Shown here: piece after piece, positions 55,057 to 62,879 of the stretch | How the letters are laid out: the number at the start of each line of letters is the position of its first letter | Position numbering within the stretch: the first letter of the stretch is position 1 | From: Streptomyces sp. MUM 2J | GTDB taxonomy: Bacteria > Actinomycetota > Actinomycetes > Streptomycetales > Streptomycetaceae | Direction of reading: 5' to 3' | Length of the DNA stretch: 64,000 nt | Assembly: GCF_022414535.1 (NCBI RefSeq) | Contig: NZ_JADWYM010000027.1 | Span: 32,049 to 96,048 of the forward strand | Position numbers and translations under genes: made by a program | The notes under the pieces: model-generated | Seen by the model: the letters and a program-made list of their open reading frames with translations, nothing else | The model's database searches: none | What the model was told of the DNA's origin: nothing

Positions 55057-55737
55057 ATGAGCACGAACATCATGCCTCCCTCGCCGTCCGACGCGGTGCC
55101 GCCGCCCCATCCCGCGCGGCTGACCGCCGTCCTGGACGAGCCGCTGTCCCGCTGGCTGTGGCTGGTGAAGTGGCTGCTCGCCCTTCCGCACTACGTCGTC
55201 CTGTTCTTCCTGTGGGTGGCGTTCGCGGTCACGAGCGTGGTGGCGTTCTTCGCGATCCTGTTCACCGGCCGCTACCCGCGCCCGCTGTTCGACTTCAGCA
55301 CCGGTGTCCTGCGCTGGACCTGGCGTGTGGCCTACTACGCGTACGGCGCCCTGGGCACCGACCGGTACCCGCCGTTCACGCTCGCCGACGTTCCCGACTA
55401 CCCGGCCCGCTGGCAGCTGGAGTACCCGGAGCAGCTCTCCCGCGGCCTCGTCCTGGTGAAGTGGTGGCTGCTGGCCATCCCGCAGTACCTGGTCGTGGCG
55501 TTCCTCGCGGGCGGCGTGCGCGCGGGCTGGTACGAGGGCGGTCTCATCGGCCTGCTCACCCTCTTCGCGGGCGTCTCGCTGGCCGCGAGAAGTGTCTATC
55601 CGCGTGGGCTGTTCGACCTGGTGATCGGCCTGAACCGGTGGGTGCTGCGGGTGGCCGCCTATGCCGCGCTGCTCACCGACGTCTACCCGCCGTTCCGGCT
55701 CGACCAGGGCCCGGACGAGCCGGCCCCGGCGCCCTGA
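55057..55737 (+). CDS. DUF4389 membrane protein
   Basis: The 226-residue protein is made of two similar halves, each starting with WLWLVKWLLALPHYVVLF-like sequence (near residues 33 and 137), with four or more membrane segments and conserved YPRPLFDF and YPRGLFDL pieces. This is the DUF4389 pattern; the function is unknown. ATG 55057. The flavodoxin gene follows 39 bp later, so the two form an operon. Confidence 0.85.
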   Translation: MSTNIMPPSPSDAVPPPHPARLTAVLDEPLSRWLWLVKWLLALPHYVVLFFLWVAFAVTSVVAFFAILFTGRYPRPLFDFSTGVLRWTWRVAYYAYGALGTDRYPPFTLADVPDYPARWQLEYPEQLSRGLVLVKWWLLAIPQYLVVAFLAGGVRAGWYEGGLIGLLTLFAGVSLAARSVYPRGLFDLVIGLNRWVLRVAAYAALLTDVYPPFRLDQGPDEPAPAP

Positions 55738-55776
55738 GCCCGGCACCGAGCGGCAGCAGGGAAGCGGGGTGAGGTC

Positions 55777-56343
55777 ATGGACGTCCTGGTGGGACACGCG
55801 TCCGTACACGGCTCGACGCGTGAGATCGCCGAACGGATCGCCGAGGTGCTGGGTGGGCGGGGGTGGGCGACGGAGGCCCGGCCGATGGCCGAGGTGGAGG
55901 ACGCCGACGCCTACCGGGCGTTCGTTCTCGGCAGTGCGGTGCACGAGCAGCGGTGGCTGCCCTCGGCGGCGGGCTTCGTCCGGGAGAACCTGGACGTGCT
56001 CGTACCGCGACCCGTGTGGGTGTTCAGCGTCGGGATGCCGGGTGCCCTGCGGGGCCCCTGGCGGCGCCTGGCGTACCCGGAGGCGGGGGTGATCGAGCAG
56101 GCCCTGCCCGCCGGACCGGTGTACCGGGAACATCGCCTCTTCTCCGGTGTGGTCGCGGCGGACCAGTTGCCGCGCGGCGGGCGCCTGTTCTTCCGTCTGG
56201 CGGGCGGACGGTTCGGGGACCACCGCGACTGGGCTGCCGTCGAGGCATGGGCGGACGGGATCGCCGAGGAGTTGCACGGCGGCTCCGACGGCGCACGGTC
56301 CTCGGCCGGCCGGCCCGGCGCGGGGGACGGCTCCGGCCGGTGA
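55777..56343 (+). CDS. Flavodoxin domain protein
   Basis: The 188-residue flavodoxin begins VLVGHASVHGSTREIAERIAEVLG, a clear FMN phosphate loop, with FVLGSAVHEQRWLPSAAGFV. It is related in layout to the protein at 44092-44586 and to actinobacterial dormancy-linked flavodoxins. The last 25 residues are low complexity. It follows the DUF4389 gene in the same operon. Confidence 0.85.
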   Translation: MDVLVGHASVHGSTREIAERIAEVLGGRGWATEARPMAEVEDADAYRAFVLGSAVHEQRWLPSAAGFVRENLDVLVPRPVWVFSVGMPGALRGPWRRLAYPEAGVIEQALPAGPVYREHRLFSGVVAADQLPRGGRLFFRLAGGRFGDHRDWAAVEAWADGIAEELHGGSDGARSSAGRPGAGDGSGR

Positions 56344-56696
56344 GCCGGGAGCCCCGGCATCCGGCTCCCGGCATCCGGCTCCTGGCATCCGCCCATCCCG
56401 GCGGCCGTACCGGCTCCGGACGCGGTCGCGGCTCCCGGCGCGGACGGGGTCCCGGGGCTCCGTCCACCGTCCGGGCTCCCGTCCCCTCCCGGCCTTCCTG
56501 GTCAAGGCTCCGGCTCACGCCCCGATTCCGACGGGGTCGCCGGCAGATGCCAGGGGTGCGGTGCGATCCCGTACACGCCCACAGGAACGTCGCGCGGGGA
56601 AAGCGGAACGCGACGGACTGCGGGCGGGCGCGGGCAAAGTGCGCGGCCGGTGGGTCCACCGGCCGCGCACCGATGCGACGCGGCTACGCCGTCCGC

Positions 56697-57119
56697 TCAG
56701 GCGTGCCGCACCTTGATGGTCCTGGCCTCCGTCTGCTGCTCCTCCGGGACCGGAACCGTGACCGTCAGCACGCCGTCCCTGTACTCGGCACTCGCCTCTT
56801 CGCCCTTGGCGCCGGCGGGCAGCCGCACCGAGCGGACGAAGGTGCCGTAGTGGAACTCCGTGCGGTGCTTCTCCGTGGTCTCCTCACTGCGTTCGGCACG
56901 CAGTGTCAGGATCCCCTCATCGACGGTGATGTCGACGTCCTTCTCCGGGTCGATGCCCGGGAGTTCGGCCCGTACGACGTACGCACCGTCAGCGATGTGC
57001 TCCTCGATCCGGATGCCGTGCAACCCGGGAACGTGCGTCCCCGGGAGTCCCGACTCGACCCAGCCGAACAGGTCCGGGAGTGTCGGCCAACCCGGCAGCC
57101 GCTCCAGCACGCTGGTCAT
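56697..57119 (-). CDS. Hsp20/alpha-crystallin small heat-shock protein
   Basis: The 140-residue protein has an alpha-crystallin domain (about 40-130: RIEEHIADGAYVVRAELPG, FHYGTFVRSVRLPAG, AEYRDGVLTVTVPVPEE). It would be an ATP-independent chaperone that binds unfolding proteins. Mycobacterial HspX/Acr, one of the strongest DosR targets, is of the same family. ATG 57119 follows GAGGAGAGGAGG. Two tandem DosR-like boxes lie 55-88 bp upstream. Confidence 0.93.
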   Translation of the reverse strand: MTSVLERLPGWPTLPDLFGWVESGLPGTHVPGLHGIRIEEHIADGAYVVRAELPGIDPEKDVDITVDEGILTLRAERSEETTEKHRTEFHYGTFVRSVRLPAGAKGEEASAEYRDGVLTVTVPVPEEQQTEARTIKVRHA

Positions 57120-57173
57120 CTCGGCCTCCTCTCCTCGCACTTCCATCGTCCCTCTCCGCCCCGTGCCGTGCCA

Positions 57174-57207
57174 GGGCCGGCCGGCCCCGTCCGGGACCGG
57201 CCGGCCC
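57174..57207. promoter_or_regulatory. Tandem DosR-like boxes before hsp20
   Basis: GGGCC-GGCC-GGCCC (57174-57187) and GGACC-GGCC-GGCCC (57194-57207) start exactly 20 bp apart, just upstream of the minus-strand hsp20 gene. The arrangement matches paired DosR boxes at the mycobacterial hspX promoter in form. Confidence 0.72.
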
Positions 57208-57245
57208 TCGTGGGCACCCGTGCGCCGCCGGTGCCGTCGCACTCC

Positions 57246-57968
57246 TCACGGTGCCCGGTGCGGGCCCGGCGCTCCCCGGGCGTCGCCGGGCGGCAGGAGG
57301 TCCGGTTCGAGAGCCGGACGATGGCGGGGCCCGGCGAGCGCGCAGTGCACGTCCACCACACCCTCGACCGAGCGCACCAGCCACACCGCCAGCGGCACCA
57401 CGGAGGTGTCGCTGACGCGGCCGGTGAGGGTGACGACCCCCTCGTGGACGTCGACCCGGACCGCGTCGACCTGCTCGGGGAACCGCCCGACGACGACCTC
57501 GCGGCGGATCTCCTCGGCGATGTCCTCGTCGGACCGGAGGAACACCCGGAGCAGGTCGGACCGGCTGACGATGCCCTTGAGCACACCGCCGTCGTCGACC
57601 ACCGGCAGCCGCTTGACCCCGCGGTGGGCCATCAGGCGCGCCGCACGGGCGAGGGTCGCGTCCGGGTGGACGGTGACGGCGGGCGAGGTCATCAGGTCCT
57701 GCGCCGTCACACCCTCCGCCTTCTCCCGGCCCAGTGGGCCGGGGGCGCCCGGCGGACCGGACGGCGCGGTGTCACGGAACTCCTCCTTGCGCAGCAGGTC
57801 CGCCTCCGAGACGACGCCGACCACCCGGCTGCGCGCGTCCAGCACGGGCAGGGCGCTGACACCCCACTCCTCGATGGTCCTGACGATCTCCTTGAACTCC
57901 GCCCCGCCGGCCAGGGCGACCACGGTGCGGGTCATGACATCGCTCACGGTGTACGGAGAACCGGGCAT
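57246..57968 (-). CDS. CBS-BON protein
   Basis: The 240-residue paralogue has a CBS pair (VSDVMTRTVVALAGGAEFKEI, with AQDLMTSPAVTVHPDATLA) and a BON-like domain (VRVDVHEGVVTLTGRVSDTS), followed by a proline-rich tail. ATG 57968 follows GGGAGG. It lies 35 bp after the alcohol dehydrogenase gene and probably shares its transcript. Confidence 0.87.
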   Translation of the reverse strand: MPGSPYTVSDVMTRTVVALAGGAEFKEIVRTIEEWGVSALPVLDARSRVVGVVSEADLLRKEEFRDTAPSGPPGAPGPLGREKAEGVTAQDLMTSPAVTVHPDATLARAARLMAHRGVKRLPVVDDGGVLKGIVSRSDLLRVFLRSDEDIAEEIRREVVVGRFPEQVDAVRVDVHEGVVTLTGRVSDTSVVPLAVWLVRSVEGVVDVHCALAGPRHRPALEPDLLPPGDARGAPGPHRAP

Positions 57969-58003
57969 GACGCCCTCCCAACTGCTCGGTGTGTTCGGGA
58001 CCG

Positions 58004-59074
58004 TCAGGCTTCGCCCACGGGGACGACCTCACGTTGCGGACCGCCCAGCACGACCTTCAGCGCTCCCGTCTCGGCGGCGCCGGCGAAGACGTCGTAGGCC
58101 TCCTGCATCCGCTCCATCGGGAAGGTGTGGGTCACCAGCTGGGCTGTGGGAAGCCGGTCCGCCGCGGCCATCCGGAGCAGGGTGGGCGTGGTGCGGGTGT
58201 CGACCAGGCCGGTGGTCAGGGTGATGTTCCTGCTCCAGAGCTCGTCCAGGCGCAGTGTCGCCGGCCTGCCGTGCACGCCGACGTTGGCCACACGCCCGCC
58301 GGGCCGCACCATGCGCATGCACATCTCGAAGGTCTCCGGCAGCCCCACGGCCTCGATGACCACGTCCGCGCCGAGCCCGTCGGTGAGGTCCGCGATCAGC
58401 TGCTCGGGGGTCTCCCGGGCGTCCGCCACGGCCTCGGCGCCGAGCTTGCGGGCTGCCTCCAGGCGGGCGGTGGCCACGTCCACGGCGACGATCCGCTCCG
58501 GCGCGAACAGCCGGGCCGTCGCGACGGCGGCCAGGCCCACGGGCCCGGCTCCGACCACGACGACGGTGTCGCCGGGGCGGACCCTGCCGTTGAGCACACC
58601 CACCTCGTAGGCGGTCGGGAAGATGTCGGCCAGCAGTACGGCGTCCTCGTCGGCGACCGCGGCGGGCAGGGGGTGCACGGAGAGGTCCGCGTGGGGCACC
58701 CGCACGTACTCGGCCTGGGTGCCGTCGACGGTGTGCCCGAGGATCCAGCCCCCACCGCCCCGGCACTGGCCGTAGACACCCTCACGGCAGTAGGAGCACC
58801 GTCCGCAGGCGCTGATGCAGGAGACCAGGACCCGGTCCCCCGGCCGCACGCTGCGCACGTCCGCGCCGATCTCGACGATCTCGCCGACCGCCTCGTGCCC
58901 CAGTACCGTCCCGGGCCGCACGTCGGGGACGTCGCCCCCCAGGATGTGCAGATCCGTGCCGCAGATCGTCACGGCGTCGACCCGTACGATCGCGTCGCCC
59001 GGCTCCATGACGTCGGGGTCGGGGACCTCCTCCCAGGCGGCTTCTCCGGGGCCGTGGAAGACGTAGCCTTTCAT
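58004..59074 (-). CDS. Zinc-dependent alcohol dehydrogenase
   Basis: The 356-residue medium-chain dehydrogenase has the catalytic zinc region (VTICGTDLHIL, GHEAVGEI), the structural zinc cysteines in SCISACGRCSYCREGVYGQC, and an NAD-binding loop VVVGAGPVGLAAVATA. It would oxidise or reduce a small alcohol or aldehyde. ATG 59074 follows GAGG at 59083-59086. It is divergent from a USP gene, and a 5-4-5 box lies between them. Confidence 0.92.
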   Translation of the reverse strand: MKGYVFHGPGEAAWEEVPDPDVMEPGDAIVRVDAVTICGTDLHILGGDVPDVRPGTVLGHEAVGEIVEIGADVRSVRPGDRVLVSCISACGRCSYCREGVYGQCRGGGGWILGHTVDGTQAEYVRVPHADLSVHPLPAAVADEDAVLLADIFPTAYEVGVLNGRVRPGDTVVVVGAGPVGLAAVATARLFAPERIVAVDVATARLEAARKLGAEAVADARETPEQLIADLTDGLGADVVIEAVGLPETFEMCMRMVRPGGRVANVGVHGRPATLRLDELWSRNITLTTGLVDTRTTPTLLRMAAADRLPTAQLVTHTFPMERMQEAYDVFAGAAETGALKVVLGGPQREVVPVGEA

Positions 59075-59195
59075 TCCGTTACCTCGCCCTCTTGCGCTGG
59101 GGCGGACCCCGGTCGCGGGCGTCCGCGTGCGGGCCGGATCCGGGCACCGGCAGGGCCCGCAGCTCCAGCCTGTGCGCCGGGCCCGGAATCCGCTT

Positions 59196-59209
59196 GGGCC
59201 GGTCGGCCC
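59196..59209. promoter_or_regulatory. DosR-like box between the dehydrogenase and USP genes
   Basis: GGGCC-GGTC-GGCCC is a perfect 5-4-5 palindrome in the 257-bp divergent region, preceded by TT as in the mycobacterial consensus. A half-matching site (AGCCT-GGTG-GGCCC) begins 21 bp downstream. Confidence 0.65.
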
Positions 59210-59331
59210 CCCGACCAGCCTGGTGGGCCCCATTGCGGTGCCGTCGACGCCTGCGGCACGCCCCGGCTGGCGTCGGGGGCCGGAGGCGGGCAGCGTGGAG
59301 GCGGGGACTGCTTCTGCCGAGTGAGGTGACC

Positions 59332-59793
59332 ATGGAATCCACTGAGCCGGAGCGCCGGGTGGTCGTGGGTGTGGACGGATCCCCTTCGTCGTACGAGGCA
59401 CTGCAGTGGGCGGCACGGTACGCCCGGGACGTCGGTGGTGTCGTGGAGGCCGTGCACGCCTGGGACACCCCGTCGGAGGCAGGCTGGGCCGGACCGGCGA
59501 TCGATCCGGAACTCGACCTGGAACAGGCCCGGGAACGCTTCGCGGCGGAACTCCACGCGGTGTTCCCCTCGGGACCTCCCGCCGCCGTACGGGAGCACCT
59601 GATCGAGGGCGATCCCTCGGAGGTGCTGATCAAGGCCTCGGAGGGAGCCGAGCTGCTCGTCGTGGGCCACCGTGGACGGGGCGGCTTCGCACGGGCCATG
59701 CTCGGCTCGGTCAGCCACCGCTGCGCCCAGCACGCGCCCTGCCCGGTGGTCGTCGTGCGGCACGAGGGGCACCGCCGGCACCACGCGCACTGA
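59332..59793 (+). CDS. Universal stress protein, single UspA domain
   Basis: The 153-residue protein is one Usp domain: VVVGVDGSPSSYEALQWAAR and the ATP loop LLVVGHRGRGGFARAMLGSV. ATG 59332 follows GTGAGGTG. It is the only single-domain USP here; the other three are double. A 5-4-5 box lies 123-136 bp upstream. Confidence 0.9.
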   Translation: MESTEPERRVVVGVDGSPSSYEALQWAARYARDVGGVVEAVHAWDTPSEAGWAGPAIDPELDLEQARERFAAELHAVFPSGPPAAVREHLIEGDPSEVLIKASEGAELLVVGHRGRGGFARAMLGSVSHRCAQHAPCPVVVVRHEGHRRHHAH

Positions 59794-59887
59794 CCGGGAG
59801 CCGCGCCCGGGCGGCGGGCGAGGTCCGCGGCCCGGCGGGCCGCACGGCCGTCCGGCGGTTGCGCCGGCCGTGCCGCGGCCGACGTGT

Positions 59888-59901
59888 GGACCGTCCGGCC
59901 C
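59888..59901. promoter_or_regulatory. DosR-like box before a CBS-BON gene
   Basis: GGACC-GTCC-GGCCC, extended by T at the right end, starts 79 bp before the GTG at 59967. It has the GGACC left half also seen at 48148 and 57194. Confidence 0.6.
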
Positions 59902-59966
59902 TACGCCGCGGCGCCCGGTCGGCGGAGGGTGGTGGGGAGGGACGGCGACGACCACGGGAGGCTGCT

Positions 59967-60854
59967 GTGAACGAGCGCGAGAGCCACTCCGCCGCGTCCG
60001 AGGCACGGCACGGCGGACCGGGCAGGCGGCCACGCCCGTCCGGAGAGCCGCACGAGGATCTGCTGCTGCGCTATCTGAGCGCGATGTCGGCCCTGTCGTC
60101 GCGGCAGACGGCGGCCAGAGCCCCCGGGGGGCACGCGGCCGCCGGGCCGCCCGAGCGGGCCGCGGAACCCGCGCCGGGTGGACCGCCCCCGGCACCGGAT
60201 CTGGGACCTGCGGGGGCGCCCGTGCTGGTCCGCGACGTCATGCAGGTCCCGGCACCTTCGGTCGCCTGGGACCTTGCCTTCCAGGAGGTCGCACGGGTGC
60301 TGGCGAGGGAACGGACCGGGTCCGTCGCCGTGGTCGACGAGGACGACCGCGTGCTCGGCGTGGTGTCGGAGTCCGACCTGCTCGCCAAGGCGGCCGTCGA
60401 GGCGTCGCAGGAGCGTCCCGGTGCGATGCGGCGCATCAGGGGGCACCGGATCCTGGAGAAGGCGAGCGGGGACACGGCCGAGGCGCTGATGACCAGCCCC
60501 GCGATCACCGTACTGCCCGGTGCGACCGCCGCGGAGGCGGCGTGGCTGGTGGCGTTGTCACGGCTGAAGCGCGTACCGGTCACGGACCATCAGGGGCGCC
60601 TGGTGGGAACGGTCGACCGCACCGCGCTGCTCCAGGCGCTCATCCGGGACGACTCGGGCCTTGAGAAGGAGGTCCGCCGTCTGGTGACCGTGGTCGCGGG
60701 TCCAGGCGCGGCGGACGACGTGCATGTCGCCGTCCACGCCGGCGTGGTCGATCTGCGGGGCCGGCTGCCCGGCGCCGCCGCGGAGCGGCTGCTGGCGGAG
60801 ATCCGGGGTCTGGAGGACGTCGCGGAGGTGCACGCCGACCTGGGTTCGGCCTGA
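59967..60854 (+). CDS. CBS-BON protein with long N-terminal extension
   Basis: The 295-residue protein has about 85 low-complexity residues, then a CBS pair (VRDVMQVPAPSVAWDLAFQE, with AEALMTSPAITVLPGATA) and a BON-like end (VHVAVHAGVVDLRGRLPGAA). The extension (rich in Pro, Ala, Gly and Arg) is unique among the five paralogues and is probably disordered. GTG 59967 follows GGGAGG. It has its own box. Confidence 0.83.
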   Translation: MNERESHSAASEARHGGPGRRPRPSGEPHEDLLLRYLSAMSALSSRQTAARAPGGHAAAGPPERAAEPAPGGPPPAPDLGPAGAPVLVRDVMQVPAPSVAWDLAFQEVARVLARERTGSVAVVDEDDRVLGVVSESDLLAKAAVEASQERPGAMRRIRGHRILEKASGDTAEALMTSPAITVLPGATAAEAAWLVALSRLKRVPVTDHQGRLVGTVDRTALLQALIRDDSGLEKEVRRLVTVVAGPGAADDVHVAVHAGVVDLRGRLPGAAAERLLAEIRGLEDVAEVHADLGSA

Positions 60855-60915
60855 CGGCCCCGGCGGGGCGGCCCGCAGCGGCCCGGGCTCACGAAGGTGC
60901 GGCCGGAGAACACCG

Positions 60916-60952
60916 CGCGGAGAACACCCCACGGGGTGGTGTTCTCCGCGCC
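60916..60952. terminator. Strong hairpin between convergent genes
   Basis: GCGCGGAGAACACC (60916-60929) and GGTGTTCTCCGCGC (60939-60952) form a perfect 14-bp stem with a 9-base loop, between the CBS-BON and XRE/PPOX genes. The most convincing terminator in the window, able to work in both directions. Confidence 0.8.
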
Positions 60953-60987
60953 TCCGGTCCGGGGTGTCCTGCGCACCTCCGGTCGGC

Positions 60988-61896
60988 TCACTCGTCCGCC
61001 GAGGTGATCCGGCGTCCCGTGATGCGCTCGGGGCGGAGCTCCACCCACAGGCCGCGCTCGCCTCCCGCCCAGGGGTCGCTGTGCGCCCGCTCCCCCAGCC
61101 GTGTCATCTTGTCCGGATCCGTGACGGCCCGGGCGGGGCCGACGACGAGCACGCTCCAGCCCTGGCCCATGGCGTCGTCGATGTGGTCGGCCTCGAAGGC
61201 GACCGTCTCGCCGACGACCGCGGCGAGGGCCGAGCCGGGCGCGGTGCGGTAGACGATGGCGCCGTCGACGACGTCGTAGTTGACCGGGAGGACGGCGGGA
61301 CCGTCCGCGGTGGTCACGGCGACGCGCCCCACCCCGTGTGTGGAGAGCCGGGTCCAGCACTCCTGCGGGGGCAGATCCTCCAGGCGGGGGTGGAGCAGCG
61401 CGTGTCCCTGTCCGGGCGGCCGGTCCTGGTCGGCGCCCTGAAGCTCGATCAAGGTCGTCCCCAGGGCGTCGGCCAGCCGGACGAGGGTCGCCATGCCGGG
61501 GTCGGCGGCGTGGGTCTCCAGGTAGGCGAGGTAGTCCGGGGACATCCGCGCCCGGCGCGCGGTCTCCGCCAGGCCGAGGCCCAGCCTGCCGCGGGCCGCG
61601 GCCAGACGCCGGCCGATGTCGCCGGGCTGTGGGACGCGAGCGCCGGGGCCCGGGCGGCCCCCCGGGGCCGAGGGCGCGGCCGGCGTGGCGGTCCACTCCG
61701 CCTGCGTCCCGCCGGGGTGCTGGATGTGGGCGTCCGGTCCCGGGAACACCAGGGTGGTTTCGCCCGTGTCCGACCAGCGGACGTCGTAGGGGGGCGTGCC
61801 GTCCTCGTGGTGCAGGCCGACGATCTCGCCGTCGCGCCGCATCGTACCGGTGACGGGGCTTTCCACGATCAGTCGGTCGCCGACGTGAGCCTGCAT
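60988..61896 (-). CDS. DUF1918-XRE HTH-PPOX fusion protein
   Basis: The 302-residue protein has an N-terminal DUF1918 domain (about 1-58, with DRLIVESPVTGTMRRDGEIV), an XRE-type HTH (about 92-150, RLGLGLAETARRARMSPDYL), and a C-terminal pyridoxamine-oxidase-like split-barrel domain (about 170-295, VGRVAVTTADGPAVLPVNYDV). The last usually binds FMN or F420. It may be a redox-sensing regulator. ATG 61896 is seven bases after GGGAGG; an ATG two codons upstream would be too close. It is divergent from the next CBS-BON gene. Confidence 0.85.
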   Translation of the reverse strand: MQAHVGDRLIVESPVTGTMRRDGEIVGLHHEDGTPPYDVRWSDTGETTLVFPGPDAHIQHPGGTQAEWTATPAAPSAPGGRPGPGARVPQPGDIGRRLAAARGRLGLGLAETARRARMSPDYLAYLETHAADPGMATLVRLADALGTTLIELQGADQDRPPGQGHALLHPRLEDLPPQECWTRLSTHGVGRVAVTTADGPAVLPVNYDVVDGAIVYRTAPGSALAAVVGETVAFEADHIDDAMGQGWSVLVVGPARAVTDPDKMTRLGERAHSDPWAGGERGLWVELRPERITGRRITSADE

Positions 61897-61959
61897 GATC
61901 ATGCCTCCCTTCGCTGGTCCCCCTCCTCTCACCATCACGCGCGGCGGAGGGCACCGAAC

Positions 61960-61973
61960 GGGCCGAAGGTCCC
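61960..61973. promoter_or_regulatory. DosR-like box between the XRE/PPOX and CBS-BON genes
   Basis: GGGCC-GAAG-GTCCC, one mismatch from the motif; its right half GTCCC is exactly that of the mycobacterial DosR box. A weaker site, GGGTC-GAAC-GGCTC, begins 22 bp later (61982). It lies in the 263-bp divergent region. Confidence 0.55.
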
Positions 61974-62159
61974 GCCCGTCGGGGTCGAACGGCTCGTTGT
62001 CCTGCGCGTTGGCCCCAAGCGGATGACAGGCCTCCGCTGCCACGCTGGCAGTGCGGCATCCACGGGCGCTCTCCCACCCGGCACGTCGCTTCCGGCCGGG
62101 AGCCGGCGGACGGGGCCGGAGGGACGGAGCCGATGGGACGGGCCGAAGGGAGAAGTGTC

Positions 62160-62834
62160 ATGCAGCACCGTACGGTCGGAGACCTGATGACCCGTGACGT
62201 GGTCCGGGTCCACCGGGACGCACCCTTCAAGACGATCATCCGGCTGATGGCCGAGAGCGAGGTGACCGCCCTGCCGGTGGTCGACGACCTGGACCATCCC
62301 GTCGGGGTGGTGTCGGAGGCCGATCTGCTGCGCACGGTGGCCGCGCACCCCGATCCGGCCGGGCTGCCGCTCTCGCCGCGTCTGCTGGAAGGTGACCAGC
62401 CCGGGGCCGAGGGTGTCACGGCCGGAGAGCTGATGAGCGCTCCGCCGGTGTGCGCGCGGCCGGGATGGACGGTCGTGGAGGCGGCGCGTCTGATGGATGC
62501 CGAACGCGTCAAGCGTCTTCCGGTGGTCGACGAGACCGACACGCTGGTGGGCATCGTGAGCCGCGCCGACCTGCTGCGCATCTTCCTGCGCCGGGACGAG
62601 GCGATGCGCGACGAGATCATCGTCGACGTCCTGACCCGGACCCTGCATCTCGCGCCGACGGACGTGGTGGTCACCGTCCAGGACGGCAGGGTGACGCTCA
62701 AGGGGAACGTGGACGCGCCCAGTCTCGTCCCGGTGATCGAGCGGCTGTGCCGCGGAGTGGACGGCGTGGTGTCCGTGTCCGCGGACCTGAGCCTGCGCGC
62801 GGAGGGCGCGCAGACCCCCGGCGGCGTCGCCTGA
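62160..62834 (+). CDS. CBS-BON protein
   Basis: The 224-residue protein has a CBS pair (VGDLMTRDVVRVHRDAPFKT, with AGELMSAPPVCARPGWTVV) and a BON-like end (VVTVQDGRVTLKGNVDAPSL). It is the fifth such protein. ATG 62160. It ends 45 bp before the convergent sensor kinase gene. Confidence 0.88.
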   Translation: MQHRTVGDLMTRDVVRVHRDAPFKTIIRLMAESEVTALPVVDDLDHPVGVVSEADLLRTVAAHPDPAGLPLSPRLLEGDQPGAEGVTAGELMSAPPVCARPGWTVVEAARLMDAERVKRLPVVDETDTLVGIVSRADLLRIFLRRDEAMRDEIIVDVLTRTLHLAPTDVVVTVQDGRVTLKGNVDAPSLVPVIERLCRGVDGVVSVSADLSLRAEGAQTPGGVA

Positions 62835-62879
62835 ACCGCGCGGGCGAGCCGGCGGGAGTGCGTCGGCCGGGCGCTCCGC

